This document shows, piece by piece, positions 1 to 7,912 of a stretch of 64,000 nt of DNA. Position 1 is the first letter of the stretch. Each line of letters opens with the position of its first letter. Location: positions 682,001 through 746,000 of the forward strand of contig NZ_JARUBP010000001.1 of NCBI RefSeq assembly GCF_029626225.1, read 5' to 3'. The position numbers were made by a program, and so were the translations under genes. This DNA is from Asanoa sp. WMMD1127 (GTDB taxonomy: Bacteria > Actinomycetota > Actinomycetes > Mycobacteriales > Micromonosporaceae). Below the pieces are notes generated by a model. It was not told the origin of the DNA, did no database searches, and saw only the letters and a list, made by a program, of their open reading frames with translations.

Positions 1-244
1 AGGCGCGCTGGCCGAGCACCCGGGCGGCCGCCTCACGGGCGGTCGCGAAGGCCTCGGGCAGCAGGTCGTCGAGGGTCTCCCCGTCGGCCAGCCGCTCGCG
101 GTATTGGAAGGTCAGGTCGCGGAGCTCGTCATCGGTGAGGTTGACGTAGTCGTCCTCGATCGAGTTGACCGCAGCCGCGATGGCCTTGAGGCGGCGCAGC
201 ATGCGTCCTTCGCCCGCACGAAGGAATCTTTCCAGAATCGACAC
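1..244 (-). CDS. secA: Preprotein translocase ATPase SecA, N-terminus (partial)
   Basis: The first 81 codons of SecA, the ATPase that drives proteins through the SecYEG channel; the rest lies beyond base 1. The minus-strand GTG at 244 gives [20 protein letters not shown], followed by a helical stretch with [17 protein letters not shown] and [12 protein letters not shown], the usual SecA N-terminal sequence before the first nucleotide-binding domain. It points left, away from the acetyltransferase genes. In M. tuberculosis hpf lies next to secA1; here 4.3 kb of other genes separates them. Identification is firm; nothing can be said about the missing motor domains. Confidence 0.93.
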   Translation of the reverse strand, partial: MSILERFLRAGEGRMLRRLKAIAAAVNSIEDDYVNLTDDELRDLTFQYRERLADGETLDDLLPEAFATAREAAARVLGQRA

Positions 245-406
245 GGATCAACGCTCCCCTAGACGGTCTGCCGAACTATGGTAGGCGCTCATCCGGGGTG
301 ACTGTCAGGGGCGGTTCCCGACGAGCAGGTTATAACGGACATAACGAAGCTAACGCCGGAGGAAATCCGGTTATGCCCCAGCAGAAGTGTCCGGCAGGAT
401 GACCGC

Positions 407-1564
407 GTGGAGCCACCGAAGATCATCACGGACGGCCTGGTCATCCGGGCGTGGCAACCCGACGACGCGGCCGCTGTCGACCGCGCGTGCCAAGATCCGG
501 ACATCCAGCGCTGGACGACCGTTCCGGTGCCCTACCGCCGCGAGCACGCCGACTTCTTCGTGGGCGAGTTCACCACGGCGGCTTGGCGCAACGGCACGAC
601 GGCGCCGCTGGGCGTGTTCGACCACACCACCGGCGAGCTGGTCGGTTCGTCCGGTCTGGTGAAGATCAGCGGCGACCAGGCCGAGGTCGGCTACTGGACG
701 GCGCCCTGGGCCAGGGGGCGCGGCGCGGCCACCGCCGCCACCCGCGCGGTGGCCCGGTGGGCGCTCGACGAGCTGGGCGTACGGCGGCTCGTATGGCGCG
801 CCGAGGTCGGCAACCACCTGTCCCGGCTGGTCGCCCTCCGCTCCGGCTTCACGATCGAGGGCATCGCCCGGCACGACCTCGAGGACCGTGACGGCACCCG
901 GCGGGACGCGTGGGTCGGCTCACTCCTGCCCGGCGACCCCACCGACCCAGACACCGCCGCGCCCGGCTCGGCCGAGGCCCGCCGCGCGGTGACGTTCAGC
1001 CGGCCGCAGCCGGAGCTCTTCGCCGCGACCCGCGACGGGGAGATCAAGCTGCGGGCCCTGGAGGAGCGCGACGTCGACCCGATCGCGGAGAGCGCCAACG
1101 ACCCGGAGGCGGTGCGCTGGACGACGATCCCGCACCCCTACGAGCGCGCCCACGGGGAGAGCTTCGTCCACGACTACGCCGCCGGGGTGTGGCTGCGCGG
1201 CACGGGCGCCGTGTTCGCGATCGGCGATCCCGCCGACGACGCGTACGCCGGGGTCATGGAACTGCGCCTGCACCCCACCCGGCCGGCGCTCGCCGACGTG
1301 GGCTTCATGGTCCCGCCGCAGGCGCGCGGTCGTGGTTTCGCCCCCGCCGCGCTGGCCGCCATGTCCGCCTGGGGCTTCACCGCGCTCGGCCTGCACCGGA
1401 TCGGCTGGTGGGCCAACGTCGGCAACGAGGCGTCCCGGCGGGTCGCCGAGAAGGCCGGTTTCACCTTCGAGGGCACCAGCCGCGGCTACCTCGACCACCG
1501 GGGCGAGTGGACGGATGCCTGGACGGCCGCGCTGCTGGCGTCCGACGGAAAGGCTCAGCGATGA
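407..1564 (+). CDS. Tandem-domain GNAT acetyltransferase (RimJ/RimL type), first of a coupled pair
   Basis: A 385-residue protein made of two complete GNAT folds. Domain 1 (about residues 5-175) opens LVIRAWQPDDAAAVDRA and has an acetyl-CoA loop around GYWTAPWARGRGAATAA; domain 2 (about 205-380) opens IKLRALEERDVDPIAE and has the loop VPPQARGRGFAPAALAAM. RimJ/RimL-like enzymes move acetyl from acetyl-CoA to an N-terminal or small-molecule amine; the substrate here is unknown. The GTG start at 407 is chosen because GGCAGGA lies 7 bases upstream. The stop overlaps the next start (ATGA), so the pair is probably translationally coupled. The two halves look like an internal duplication. Confidence 0.85.
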   Translation: MEPPKIITDGLVIRAWQPDDAAAVDRACQDPDIQRWTTVPVPYRREHADFFVGEFTTAAWRNGTTAPLGVFDHTTGELVGSSGLVKISGDQAEVGYWTAPWARGRGAATAATRAVARWALDELGVRRLVWRAEVGNHLSRLVALRSGFTIEGIARHDLEDRDGTRRDAWVGSLLPGDPTDPDTAAPGSAEARRAVTFSRPQPELFAATRDGEIKLRALEERDVDPIAESANDPEAVRWTTIPHPYERAHGESFVHDYAAGVWLRGTGAVFAIGDPADDAYAGVMELRLHPTRPALADVGFMVPPQARGRGFAPAALAAMSAWGFTALGLHRIGWWANVGNEASRRVAEKAGFTFEGTSRGYLDHRGEWTDAWTAALLASDGKAQR

Positions 1565-2673
1565 GACGGGAACCCATCGAGCTGCCGACGGTACGGCTGC
1601 GCGCGCTGCGGGACGACGACACCGACGACGTCGTGGCCGCTTGCAACGACCCGCTGATCCAGCGGTTCCTGCCGGCCCTGCCGCGGCCCTACACGGCCGA
1701 GCACGCGCTGACCTGGATCCGGGACGACGCGCCGTGGGCGGCCGGCGGCGCCAGCTGGGCGATCGCCGACCCGGCCAGCGACCGGCTGGTGGGCACGATC
1801 GGCGTCCACCACGTCGACCGCGACCGGATGCAGGGCGAGATCGGCTATTGGGCGGCGCCGTGGGCGCGCGGCAAGGGGCTGACCACCGAGGCGACCCGGG
1901 CGACCGCCGAGCGGGCGTTCGCCGACGGCTTCGAGCGGCTCGAGATCCTGGTCGACCTGGCCAACCCGCGGAGCGTACGGATCGCGCTGGCGGCCGGGTT
2001 CCGGCCCGAGGGCACCCGCCGCGGCGCGGCCCGCAACGCCGACGGTTCCCGGCGCGACGTCGTCGTGTTCGCCCGGCTTCCCGGTGACAGCGCCGCCCCG
2101 GTCGACCGGCTCCTGCCCGACCTGCCCGGCGGCCAGCTGTCCGACGGCGTCGTGACGCTGCGGCCGGTGCGCCCCGACGACGCCGGCTTCTACCACGAGC
2201 TGTTCAGCACCCCGGACATCGTCGCGTCCCACGTGCCGCCGGTGGCGCCGGACCTCGAGGAGCTCCAGCTGCGCTGTGCCCGCGCGGAGAGCCGCTGGCT
2301 GCTCGGCGAGCGCGCCGACCTGGTGATGGTCGACACCGCCACCGGCGCGCCGGCCGGCGACATCGGCCTCTACTACCAGGAGCCGATGACCGGCCAGGCG
2401 ATGATCGGCTACTGCGTGCTCCCGGCGTTCCGCGGCCGCGGGTTCGCCCGCCGGGCGAGCGTGCTGCTGGCCCGCTGGGTGTTCGCCGACACCGGCATCG
2501 CACGGTTGATCGCCGGTACCAACCCGGCCAACGCCGGATCGCAACGGGTGCTCGAGTCGGCCGGCTTCCTGCGCGAGGGCTACCAGCGCCGCCGCCTGCC
2601 GGGCCTGGCCGGCGGCCGGATCGACGACGTCCTTTGGGCCCTGCTGCCCGGTGATCTACCCGAGAGCAGCTGA
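1561..2673 (+). CDS. Tandem-domain GNAT acetyltransferase, second of a coupled pair
   Basis: A 370-residue paralogue of the preceding gene, again two GNAT domains: about residues 5-175 (VRLRALRDDDTDDVV, acetyl-CoA loop GYWAAPWARGKGLTTEA) and about 195-365 (VTLRPVRPDDAGFYHE, loop GYCVLPAFRGRGFARRA). The ATG at 1561 overlaps the previous stop by four bases. Both proteins are therefore fused dimers, and the operon encodes four GNAT modules in a row. The last domain lacks the WAAPWARG form kept by domains 1 and 3 and may differ in substrate. Function beyond acetyltransfer is not evident. Confidence 0.85.
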   Translation: MRREPIELPTVRLRALRDDDTDDVVAACNDPLIQRFLPALPRPYTAEHALTWIRDDAPWAAGGASWAIADPASDRLVGTIGVHHVDRDRMQGEIGYWAAPWARGKGLTTEATRATAERAFADGFERLEILVDLANPRSVRIALAAGFRPEGTRRGAARNADGSRRDVVVFARLPGDSAAPVDRLLPDLPGGQLSDGVVTLRPVRPDDAGFYHELFSTPDIVASHVPPVAPDLEELQLRCARAESRWLLGERADLVMVDTATGAPAGDIGLYYQEPMTGQAMIGYCVLPAFRGRGFARRASVLLARWVFADTGIARLIAGTNPANAGSQRVLESAGFLREGYQRRRLPGLAGGRIDDVLWALLPGDLPESS

Positions 2674-2738
2674 ACGGACATCGCCGGGCTTGCGGGTGTC
2701 GATTAAGGTGAGCCCACTTGGCAGCGGGGACCTGGGAG

Positions 2739-3140
2739 ATGATGATGACTGCTCGGCGGCGCAACACCGCGCGCGTCGTGCTGGGCGCCGCGTTCCTCGG
2801 CCTGGCCGCCGGTGGCACCGCGGCCTGCGACTCGGCCGACGACGACCACACCTTCTACTGCGTCGACCAGAACGACACGATCGTCGACGAGGACGACTGC
2901 GACGACGACGGCGACGGCCGCGGCGGGTTCTTCTTCTGGGCGCATTCGCCGCGCTACAAGAAGGGGCTCAAGCCCGGCGCCAAGCTCCCCTCGGGCGGTT
3001 CGAAGTTCGCCTACAACGACGCGGCGCAGCGCTCCGCGTGGGGGCTGCCGGCGACCGGCCGGGTCAGCAACGGCACGGTGAAGTCCAACGTGGTCGGCAG
3101 CGGCGGCGACGGCTCCAGCAGCAAGTCGTCCGGCGGCTGA
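2739..3140 (+). CDS. YgiB-like small acidic exported protein
   Basis: A 133-residue protein that I recognise mainly by context. The first 30 residues look like a secretion signal (three Met, Arg-rich, then a hydrophobic run) ending GTAAC, a weak lipobox with Cys30. An Asp-rich segment with Cys41 and Cys54 follows (YCVDQNDTIVDEDDC), then a Gly/Ser-rich tail. In Escherichia coli the DUF1190 protein YgiB is encoded next to YgiC, and here the next gene is a YgiC relative that starts two bases after this stop. GGGAG stands just before three in-frame ATGs (2739, 2742, 2745), so the exact start among them is uncertain. YgiB kinship is inference. Confidence 0.6.
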   Translation: MMMTARRRNTARVVLGAAFLGLAAGGTAACDSADDDHTFYCVDQNDTIVDEDDCDDDGDGRGGFFFWAHSPRYKKGLKPGAKLPSGGSKFAYNDAAQRSAWGLPATGRVSNGTVKSNVVGSGGDGSSSKSSGG

Positions 3141-3141
3141 G

Positions 3142-4560
3142 GTGCGGCGGGTCGCGCACGGTGCACAGCGGGCGGAGTGGGAGCAGGCCAACGCGTCGCT
3201 CGGCCTGACCTACAACGCCACTCCCCTGGCCGACGGCCGGACGCTGTCCTACTGGCGTGAGGGCCCGTTCTACGACTTCGACCTCGACGAGATCCTGGCG
3301 CTCGAGCGGGCGGCGACCACCCTGCACCGGATGTGCGTGGCCGCCGGCGACCACATCGTGGCCGGGTGTCCGCGCCGGGAACGCGCCGTCCGTCGCGAGG
3401 CCTACCTCTCGGCCGAATGCTGGCCCGACACCTGCCGGATGGCCCGGATCGGCATCCCGGAATACGTGCACGAACAGGTGATCCGCACCTGGTTCGACGG
3501 CGACAAGGACGCGTGGACGCACGCCGACAAGGACCTGTTCGGGGCGCACGCGCACGCGCCGCAGGCTCCCGACTACTCGCCGAGCGTCTACGGGCGGTTC
3601 GACCTGTGGTACGCGGGCAAGGGCAGCACACCGAAGCTCCTCGAGTTCAACGCGCAGACGCCGACGGCGCTGCTGGAGAGCGCGGTGGTGCAGTGGTCGT
3701 GGCTGGAGCAGACCGGCCAGACCCACCACCCCGAGCGGCAGTGGAACGCGGTCCACGAGCGGCTCGTCGACGCGTGGCAGCGCAACATGGCCGAGCTGCG
3801 GGCGGCCCGGCCGTGGCTGCCGGAGCGGCCGACGATCTACTTCGCCTACGAGACGAGCGAGACGTCCGGCGAGGACCGGATGAACGTCGCCTACCTGATG
3901 GAGACGGCCAACCAGGCCGGTTTCCCGACCGAGCTGATCGCGATGAGCCAGATCGGTGTCGACGAGGTCGACGGGACGATCCGCTTCCAGCGCGGCCAGT
4001 TCGAGGTCGGTCCGCAGATCGACGTGATCTTCATCCTCTACCCGTGGGAGTGGCTCTGGCACGAGGAGGGCGGCCGGGCGATCTTCCGCAACATGGCCGA
4101 CCCGACCAAGCGCGGCACCGTCTGGATCGAGCCGCCCTACACCGCGGCGCTCTGGTCCAACAAGGGCCTGCTGCCGGTGCTGTGGGAGCTGTTCGGGGAC
4201 AAGCCCGAGGGCGAGCTGCTGCTGCCGGCCTACTTCGCCGACCAGAAACCCGCGACGATGACCTCGTACGCCAAGAAGCCGATCTGGTCCCGTGAGGGCG
4301 CCAATGTCGAGCTCGTGCGCGACAACGTGCCGTTGGTCGCCAACGGCGGCGACTACGGCGCGGAGGGGTTCGTCTATCAGGAGCTGCGCGAGCTGCCGTC
4401 ATATCCCAGCAGCGACGGCGTCTGTCACCCGGTGCTCGGCGTGTGGCTGGTCGACGGCGAGCCGGCGGGGATGGGCATCCGGGAAGGAGTGGGCGTCGAC
4501 GGGCTCATCACCCGCAACGACGCCCACTTCGTCCCGCACACCATCGGGTCACACCTGTAG
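3142..4560 (+). CDS. Glutathionylspermidine synthase-family ATP-grasp protein (YgiC-like)
   Basis: A 472-residue member of the glutathionylspermidine synthase preATP-grasp family, which forms an amide bond between a carboxylate and an amine using ATP. The start at GTG 3142 is supported by end-to-end similarity with E. coli YgiC: an N-terminal ERxxWxxxAxxxG-like region, then LERAATTLHRMC, then LLEFNAQTPTALLESAVVQW, where peptide and ATP ligands bind in the family. The C-terminus carries the conserved EGVGVDGLITRNDAHFVPH. It has no amidase domain, so it is a YgiC/YjfC-type ligase of unknown substrate, not E. coli Gss. It forms an operon with the exported protein upstream. Its 3' end overlaps the convergent hpf by 12 bases. 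Confidence 0.83.
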   Translation: MRRVAHGAQRAEWEQANASLGLTYNATPLADGRTLSYWREGPFYDFDLDEILALERAATTLHRMCVAAGDHIVAGCPRRERAVRREAYLSAECWPDTCRMARIGIPEYVHEQVIRTWFDGDKDAWTHADKDLFGAHAHAPQAPDYSPSVYGRFDLWYAGKGSTPKLLEFNAQTPTALLESAVVQWSWLEQTGQTHHPERQWNAVHERLVDAWQRNMAELRAARPWLPERPTIYFAYETSETSGEDRMNVAYLMETANQAGFPTELIAMSQIGVDEVDGTIRFQRGQFEVGPQIDVIFILYPWEWLWHEEGGRAIFRNMADPTKRGTVWIEPPYTAALWSNKGLLPVLWELFGDKPEGELLLPAYFADQKPATMTSYAKKPIWSREGANVELVRDNVPLVANGGDYGAEGFVYQELRELPSYPSSDGVCHPVLGVWLVDGEPAGMGIREGVGVDGLITRNDAHFVPHTIGSHL

Positions 4561-5196
4561 CGAGATGATCCCGTAGTCGTATCCCTTGCGGCGGTAGACC
4601 ACGCTCGGCTGGCCGCTTTCCTTGTCGTTGAACAGATAGAAGTCGTGTCCGACGAGCTCCATCTGGAAGAGCGCGTCGTCGACGGTCATCGGTTCGCCCG
4701 GGTGCTCCTTGACCCGCGCGATGTGCCAGGGCTGATCGTCCTGCTCGTCCTGCTCCAGCACCGCGTAGCGTTCCGCCGGGTCGTCGAGCACCGCCGTGCC
4801 GGCCGACTTCTTGGACTGCGCGGGAAGCACCGGCTCCGCCGCGTAGGGCAGGGTCGCCGTGTGCTCCGCGACGGAGACAGGCGGGCGACCGCGGTGTACG
4901 CGCCGCCGGTCGGCCGCCCGGCGCAGGCGGCTGTCGAGTCGCGTGATCGCCGCGTCGAGGGCGGCGTAGAAGTCGGAGGCGCAGGCCTCGGCGCGGACCA
5001 CCGGTCCGCGGGACGCGCAGGTGATCTCCACGCGCTGGCAGTGGTCGGATTGGCGCGGATTGCGCTCGTGGAATAGTTCGACGTCGACTCGGATCAGCTT
5101 CTGGTCGTAGCGCTCGACCTTCGCCAGCTTGTCGGCGACATGGATCCGGAAATGGTCGGGCACCTCAACGTTTCGGCCCTTGACGACGATGTCCAC
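4549..5196 (-). CDS. hpf: Long-form ribosome hibernation promoting factor
   Basis: A 215-residue long HPF. The N-terminal S30AE domain (1-105) begins MDIVVKGRNVEVPDHFR and binds the decoding region of idle 30S subunits. A basic and variable linker follows, then the C-terminal dimerisation domain (about 155-215) with EPMTVDDALFQMELVGHDF and VVYRRKGYDYGIISL, which pairs 70S ribosomes into inactive 100S dimers. The GTG start is preceded by a clear GGAGG. This gene lies between comF and secA in many actinobacteria. It is probably stress- or growth-phase-controlled, but I see no specific operator in the 250-base gap upstream. Confidence 0.95.
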   Translation of the reverse strand: MDIVVKGRNVEVPDHFRIHVADKLAKVERYDQKLIRVDVELFHERNPRQSDHCQRVEITCASRGPVVRAEACASDFYAALDAAITRLDSRLRRAADRRRVHRGRPPVSVAEHTATLPYAAEPVLPAQSKKSAGTAVLDDPAERYAVLEQDEQDDQPWHIARVKEHPGEPMTVDDALFQMELVGHDFYLFNDKESGQPSVVYRRKGYDYGIISLQV

Positions 5197-5448
5197 GCGT
5201 TACCTCCCACAACTTCTCTGAGCTGATTGCGGTGGTGTTGGGAGTCGGCAACGCCGTGAGCTCATGACCCTGGGCATCGACCGACCGGACGGTGCGCCTC
5301 CTTTCGGATGCGGGTCCCCTCGAGGCTTGGACCACAGTCCTACCCCGGTGAATTTCACGCTAACGCCCGTTGGCGTCTCAGTCACCCCCTGTCAGGCCGA
5401 GGGCTCGGAGAAGTTTCGCCCAGTGGGCGCGATCGGGTGAAAACGGCC

Positions 5449-6138
5449 CTACTGAGGGTGACGCCTGCGTGTCGCTGCGAGTACGGCGGCGCCGTCGACC
5501 GGTATGCCGGACCGGAGCAGCACCGCGGTCACCGCCGCGAGGGTGGCGCCGGTGGTCACGATGTCGTCGACGAGGACGACCGCTCCCCCGTTCGCGCGCG
5601 ACCTGGTGCGGCGCGGTTGGAAGGCTGCCGCGGCCGCAATTGCCCGCTGGGCACTGTCGAGGTGGGTGTGGTCCGGTTTCGGCAGCGCCCGCAACGGTTG
5701 CGCGACCGTCGCCGGCCAGCCCGCGCGGCGCAGCGTTCTCGCGGCGCGGTCGGCGAGGCGGCGCATGTGGTCGCCGTGGCGCTCTCTGATCGCTGACGCG
5801 GTGGACGGGACCGGGATCAGCGTCACCGGGCGGCGGACGCCACCCGCGGCCAGGGCGACCGCTTCGGCGAGCAGGGTGCCGAGCGGGGTCGCGAGGGTTA
5901 CGCGGCCGCGTTCCTTGTAGGCCAGCAGGGCCTCGCGCAGCGGTCCGGCGTAGTCCCCGACCGCGGTGCACGGCGGCAGACCAGCGGGTGCGGGATTCGG
6001 CCGGGCGGCGTGTGGCCGCAGGGCGGCCAGGGAAGCGGCGCAGTCGGCACAGGCGCCGCGGCGGAGCGGGACGTGCGGCGTGCGGCAGCCGGCGCACTCG
6101 GCCGGCAGCACCAGATCGGCGAGCGCGGCGAGAACCAC
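5449..6138 (-). CDS. comF: ComF-family phosphoribosyltransferase-like protein
   Basis: A 229-residue ComF homologue. An N-terminal zinc-ribbon-like region has Cys15, Cys18, Cys30 and Cys33 (CAGC, CADC), and a type I phosphoribosyltransferase domain carries the PRPP loop VLVDDIVTTGATL at 188-200. ComF is needed for DNA uptake in naturally competent bacteria, but actinobacteria keep it next to lpqB without known competence, so its role here is unproven. The GTG start lies four bases after the lpqB stop, so it is the last gene of mtrA-mtrB-lpqB-comF. Confidence 0.88.
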   Translation of the reverse strand: MVLAALADLVLPAECAGCRTPHVPLRRGACADCAASLAALRPHAARPNPAPAGLPPCTAVGDYAGPLREALLAYKERGRVTLATPLGTLLAEAVALAAGGVRRPVTLIPVPSTASAIRERHGDHMRRLADRAARTLRRAGWPATVAQPLRALPKPDHTHLDSAQRAIAAAAAFQPRRTRSRANGGAVVLVDDIVTTGATLAAVTAVLLRSGIPVDGAAVLAATRRRHPQ

Positions 6139-6142
6139 GGGC

Positions 6143-7912
6143 TCAGTAGATGAAGAAGGGTGCGGTCGGCTGGTCCTGCTCGTCCGTTCCCGGCGAGGGG
6201 TTGCTCGGCACGCCGGCCAGGCCGGCGCGGGTCAACTTGGTCGACCCGCCGCGGGTCAGCCAGGTCACGTTCTCCGCCTCGTAGAGCACCGTGCTGAACC
6301 GGCCGAGGGCCGTGCTCTCCGGATAGGCGGCGATCGTCGTGATCTGGCCCTGCGCGTCGACGATCCGCTCGACCCTGCGGGCGCCGTCGATCGTGACGTC
6401 GTAGATCGACAACCGACCCTCGTCATCGGTGCCCCCGACGGCGAGCGCCGTCTCACCACTCCAGGCCACCGCCGTCATGGCGTCCAACGGTTTGGCCACG
6501 GGCCACGCTTCCGAAAGGCTCACGTCGTCCTGGTTGTTGACGACCGGCGCGACGTAGAGCCGGTCGCTGGCGATCAACGCGATGCGCTGGCCGTCCGGCG
6601 CGGCCGCGACATGGGTGATCCCGGCCGGCACGCCCTTCGGAGAGAGCTTCGCGGGTCGCTGTCCCGGGCCGAACTTGTAGAGACCGCTGTCGGTGATCAC
6701 CAGTGCGGTTCGCGACCGTGGGATCCACACCGGAGGCGAGACCGGCCTGACGCCGGGAACCGCGGTCCACTCGGCGATCTGGCCGCCGGCCACAGCGGTG
6801 CCGAGCCGCAGGTCGCCCGCCCTCGTGACAACGGCGGCGTCCATGCCGTCGTCGTGCCGGTTGAAGGCCGCCGAGCGTAGGTTCTGGTTTGCCGCGCTGG
6901 TCACCGGCGGATCGACGGACGTGCCGGCCAGCGCGCGGATCCGGCCGTCGAGAATCGTGTAGGCGTGCTCGTCCGGCCCAACCGGGTACGGCATCCGATG
7001 CAGCAGATCCTCGACGTTGTACGGCTCCGCCAACGCCTGGCCGTTGATCTTTAGCTGGAGCTTCTGAGGCTGAACCAGGTCCGGGCCACGAACCGTCCAG
7101 GCCGCCTGCTGGGCGAGGAAGTCCTCGGCGTTGTTGTCGACCGCCTTGGGTGACCAGTTCATCGTCAGCTGGCCGTTGTCGATCGGCGCGTTGATGAGTA
7201 GCTTGCTGCCCTCGGGCAGCGCCTGCGCCACGTCGGCGACGGACGGCGACGGACCGTTCTCGATCATCTTCAACAGCTCAGTCGGGACCCGGTCGGCGCC
7301 GACCTCCCGGGGCAGCCAGCGCAGATCGGGCACGAGCGCGCTGCGGTCGCTGTTCCAGAAGTAGACGGTGCGATCGGTGTAATAGGTCGACAGGACGTTC
7401 ACGTTGAGCAGCGGCATCGGCGGCGGGACGGCCAGCGAGTAACCGCCGATCGTGGGCTCCGGATTGACCTGCAGGAGGTAGGTCTCCGTGCCGCGCGTGG
7501 GCGGGAGGATCTCCCCATTGGCGTTCAGGACACCCAGGTGCGTGACCGTGAGCTTGACCTGACCGCTTTCCCGGTTGATCTCAGGAGTGTTCCGCAGCCG
7601 AACCAGGGCAACACCACTCTTGAAGTTGATGTTGTCGGCCTTCCCCTGGCTCATGTAGTCCTGCACGCGGTGTTGGCTCCGCTCGAACTCGCCCGCCGGT
7701 GCTTCGAGGAAGTTGCGGACGAACTCGTCGATGCTGCTCGCCTCGTCGCGTTCGGGGGGCGGTTGGGCGGTGCTGGTCTGCGCGCCGGCGCCCTGCACCG
7801 GGCCCGCCTTCTCCACCTTGACGTCGGAGTGGTCGGGGATGCCGCAGCCCGCGACCAGGCCCGCCGCCAGACCGGCCACGGCCACGATCCCGGCGAACCG
7901 GCGCCGCATCAT
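6143..7912 (-). CDS. lpqB: Lipoprotein LpqB, accessory to the MtrAB two-component system
   Basis: A 589-residue lipoprotein. A signal peptide ends in the lipobox LVAGC (Cys23). A GerMN-type domain follows (about 200-310), then an LpqB beta-propeller (about 330-580) with WD-like repeats such as RTALVITDSGLYKFG and AVAWSGETALAVGG. In mycobacteria LpqB binds the extracellular part of MtrB and modulates MtrA signalling and cell division. The start codon overlaps the mtrB stop (ATGA), and GGAGG lies four bases before the first of two adjacent ATGs. Order and overlap place it firmly in the mtrAB operon. Confidence 0.95.
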   Translation of the reverse strand: MMRRRFAGIVAVAGLAAGLVAGCGIPDHSDVKVEKAGPVQGAGAQTSTAQPPPERDEASSIDEFVRNFLEAPAGEFERSQHRVQDYMSQGKADNINFKSGVALVRLRNTPEINRESGQVKLTVTHLGVLNANGEILPPTRGTETYLLQVNPEPTIGGYSLAVPPPMPLLNVNVLSTYYTDRTVYFWNSDRSALVPDLRWLPREVGADRVPTELLKMIENGPSPSVADVAQALPEGSKLLINAPIDNGQLTMNWSPKAVDNNAEDFLAQQAAWTVRGPDLVQPQKLQLKINGQALAEPYNVEDLLHRMPYPVGPDEHAYTILDGRIRALAGTSVDPPVTSAANQNLRSAAFNRHDDGMDAAVVTRAGDLRLGTAVAGGQIAEWTAVPGVRPVSPPVWIPRSRTALVITDSGLYKFGPGQRPAKLSPKGVPAGITHVAAAPDGQRIALIASDRLYVAPVVNNQDDVSLSEAWPVAKPLDAMTAVAWSGETALAVGGTDDEGRLSIYDVTIDGARRVERIVDAQGQITTIAAYPESTALGRFSTVLYEAENVTWLTRGGSTKLTRAGLAGVPSNPSPGTDEQDQPTAPFFIY

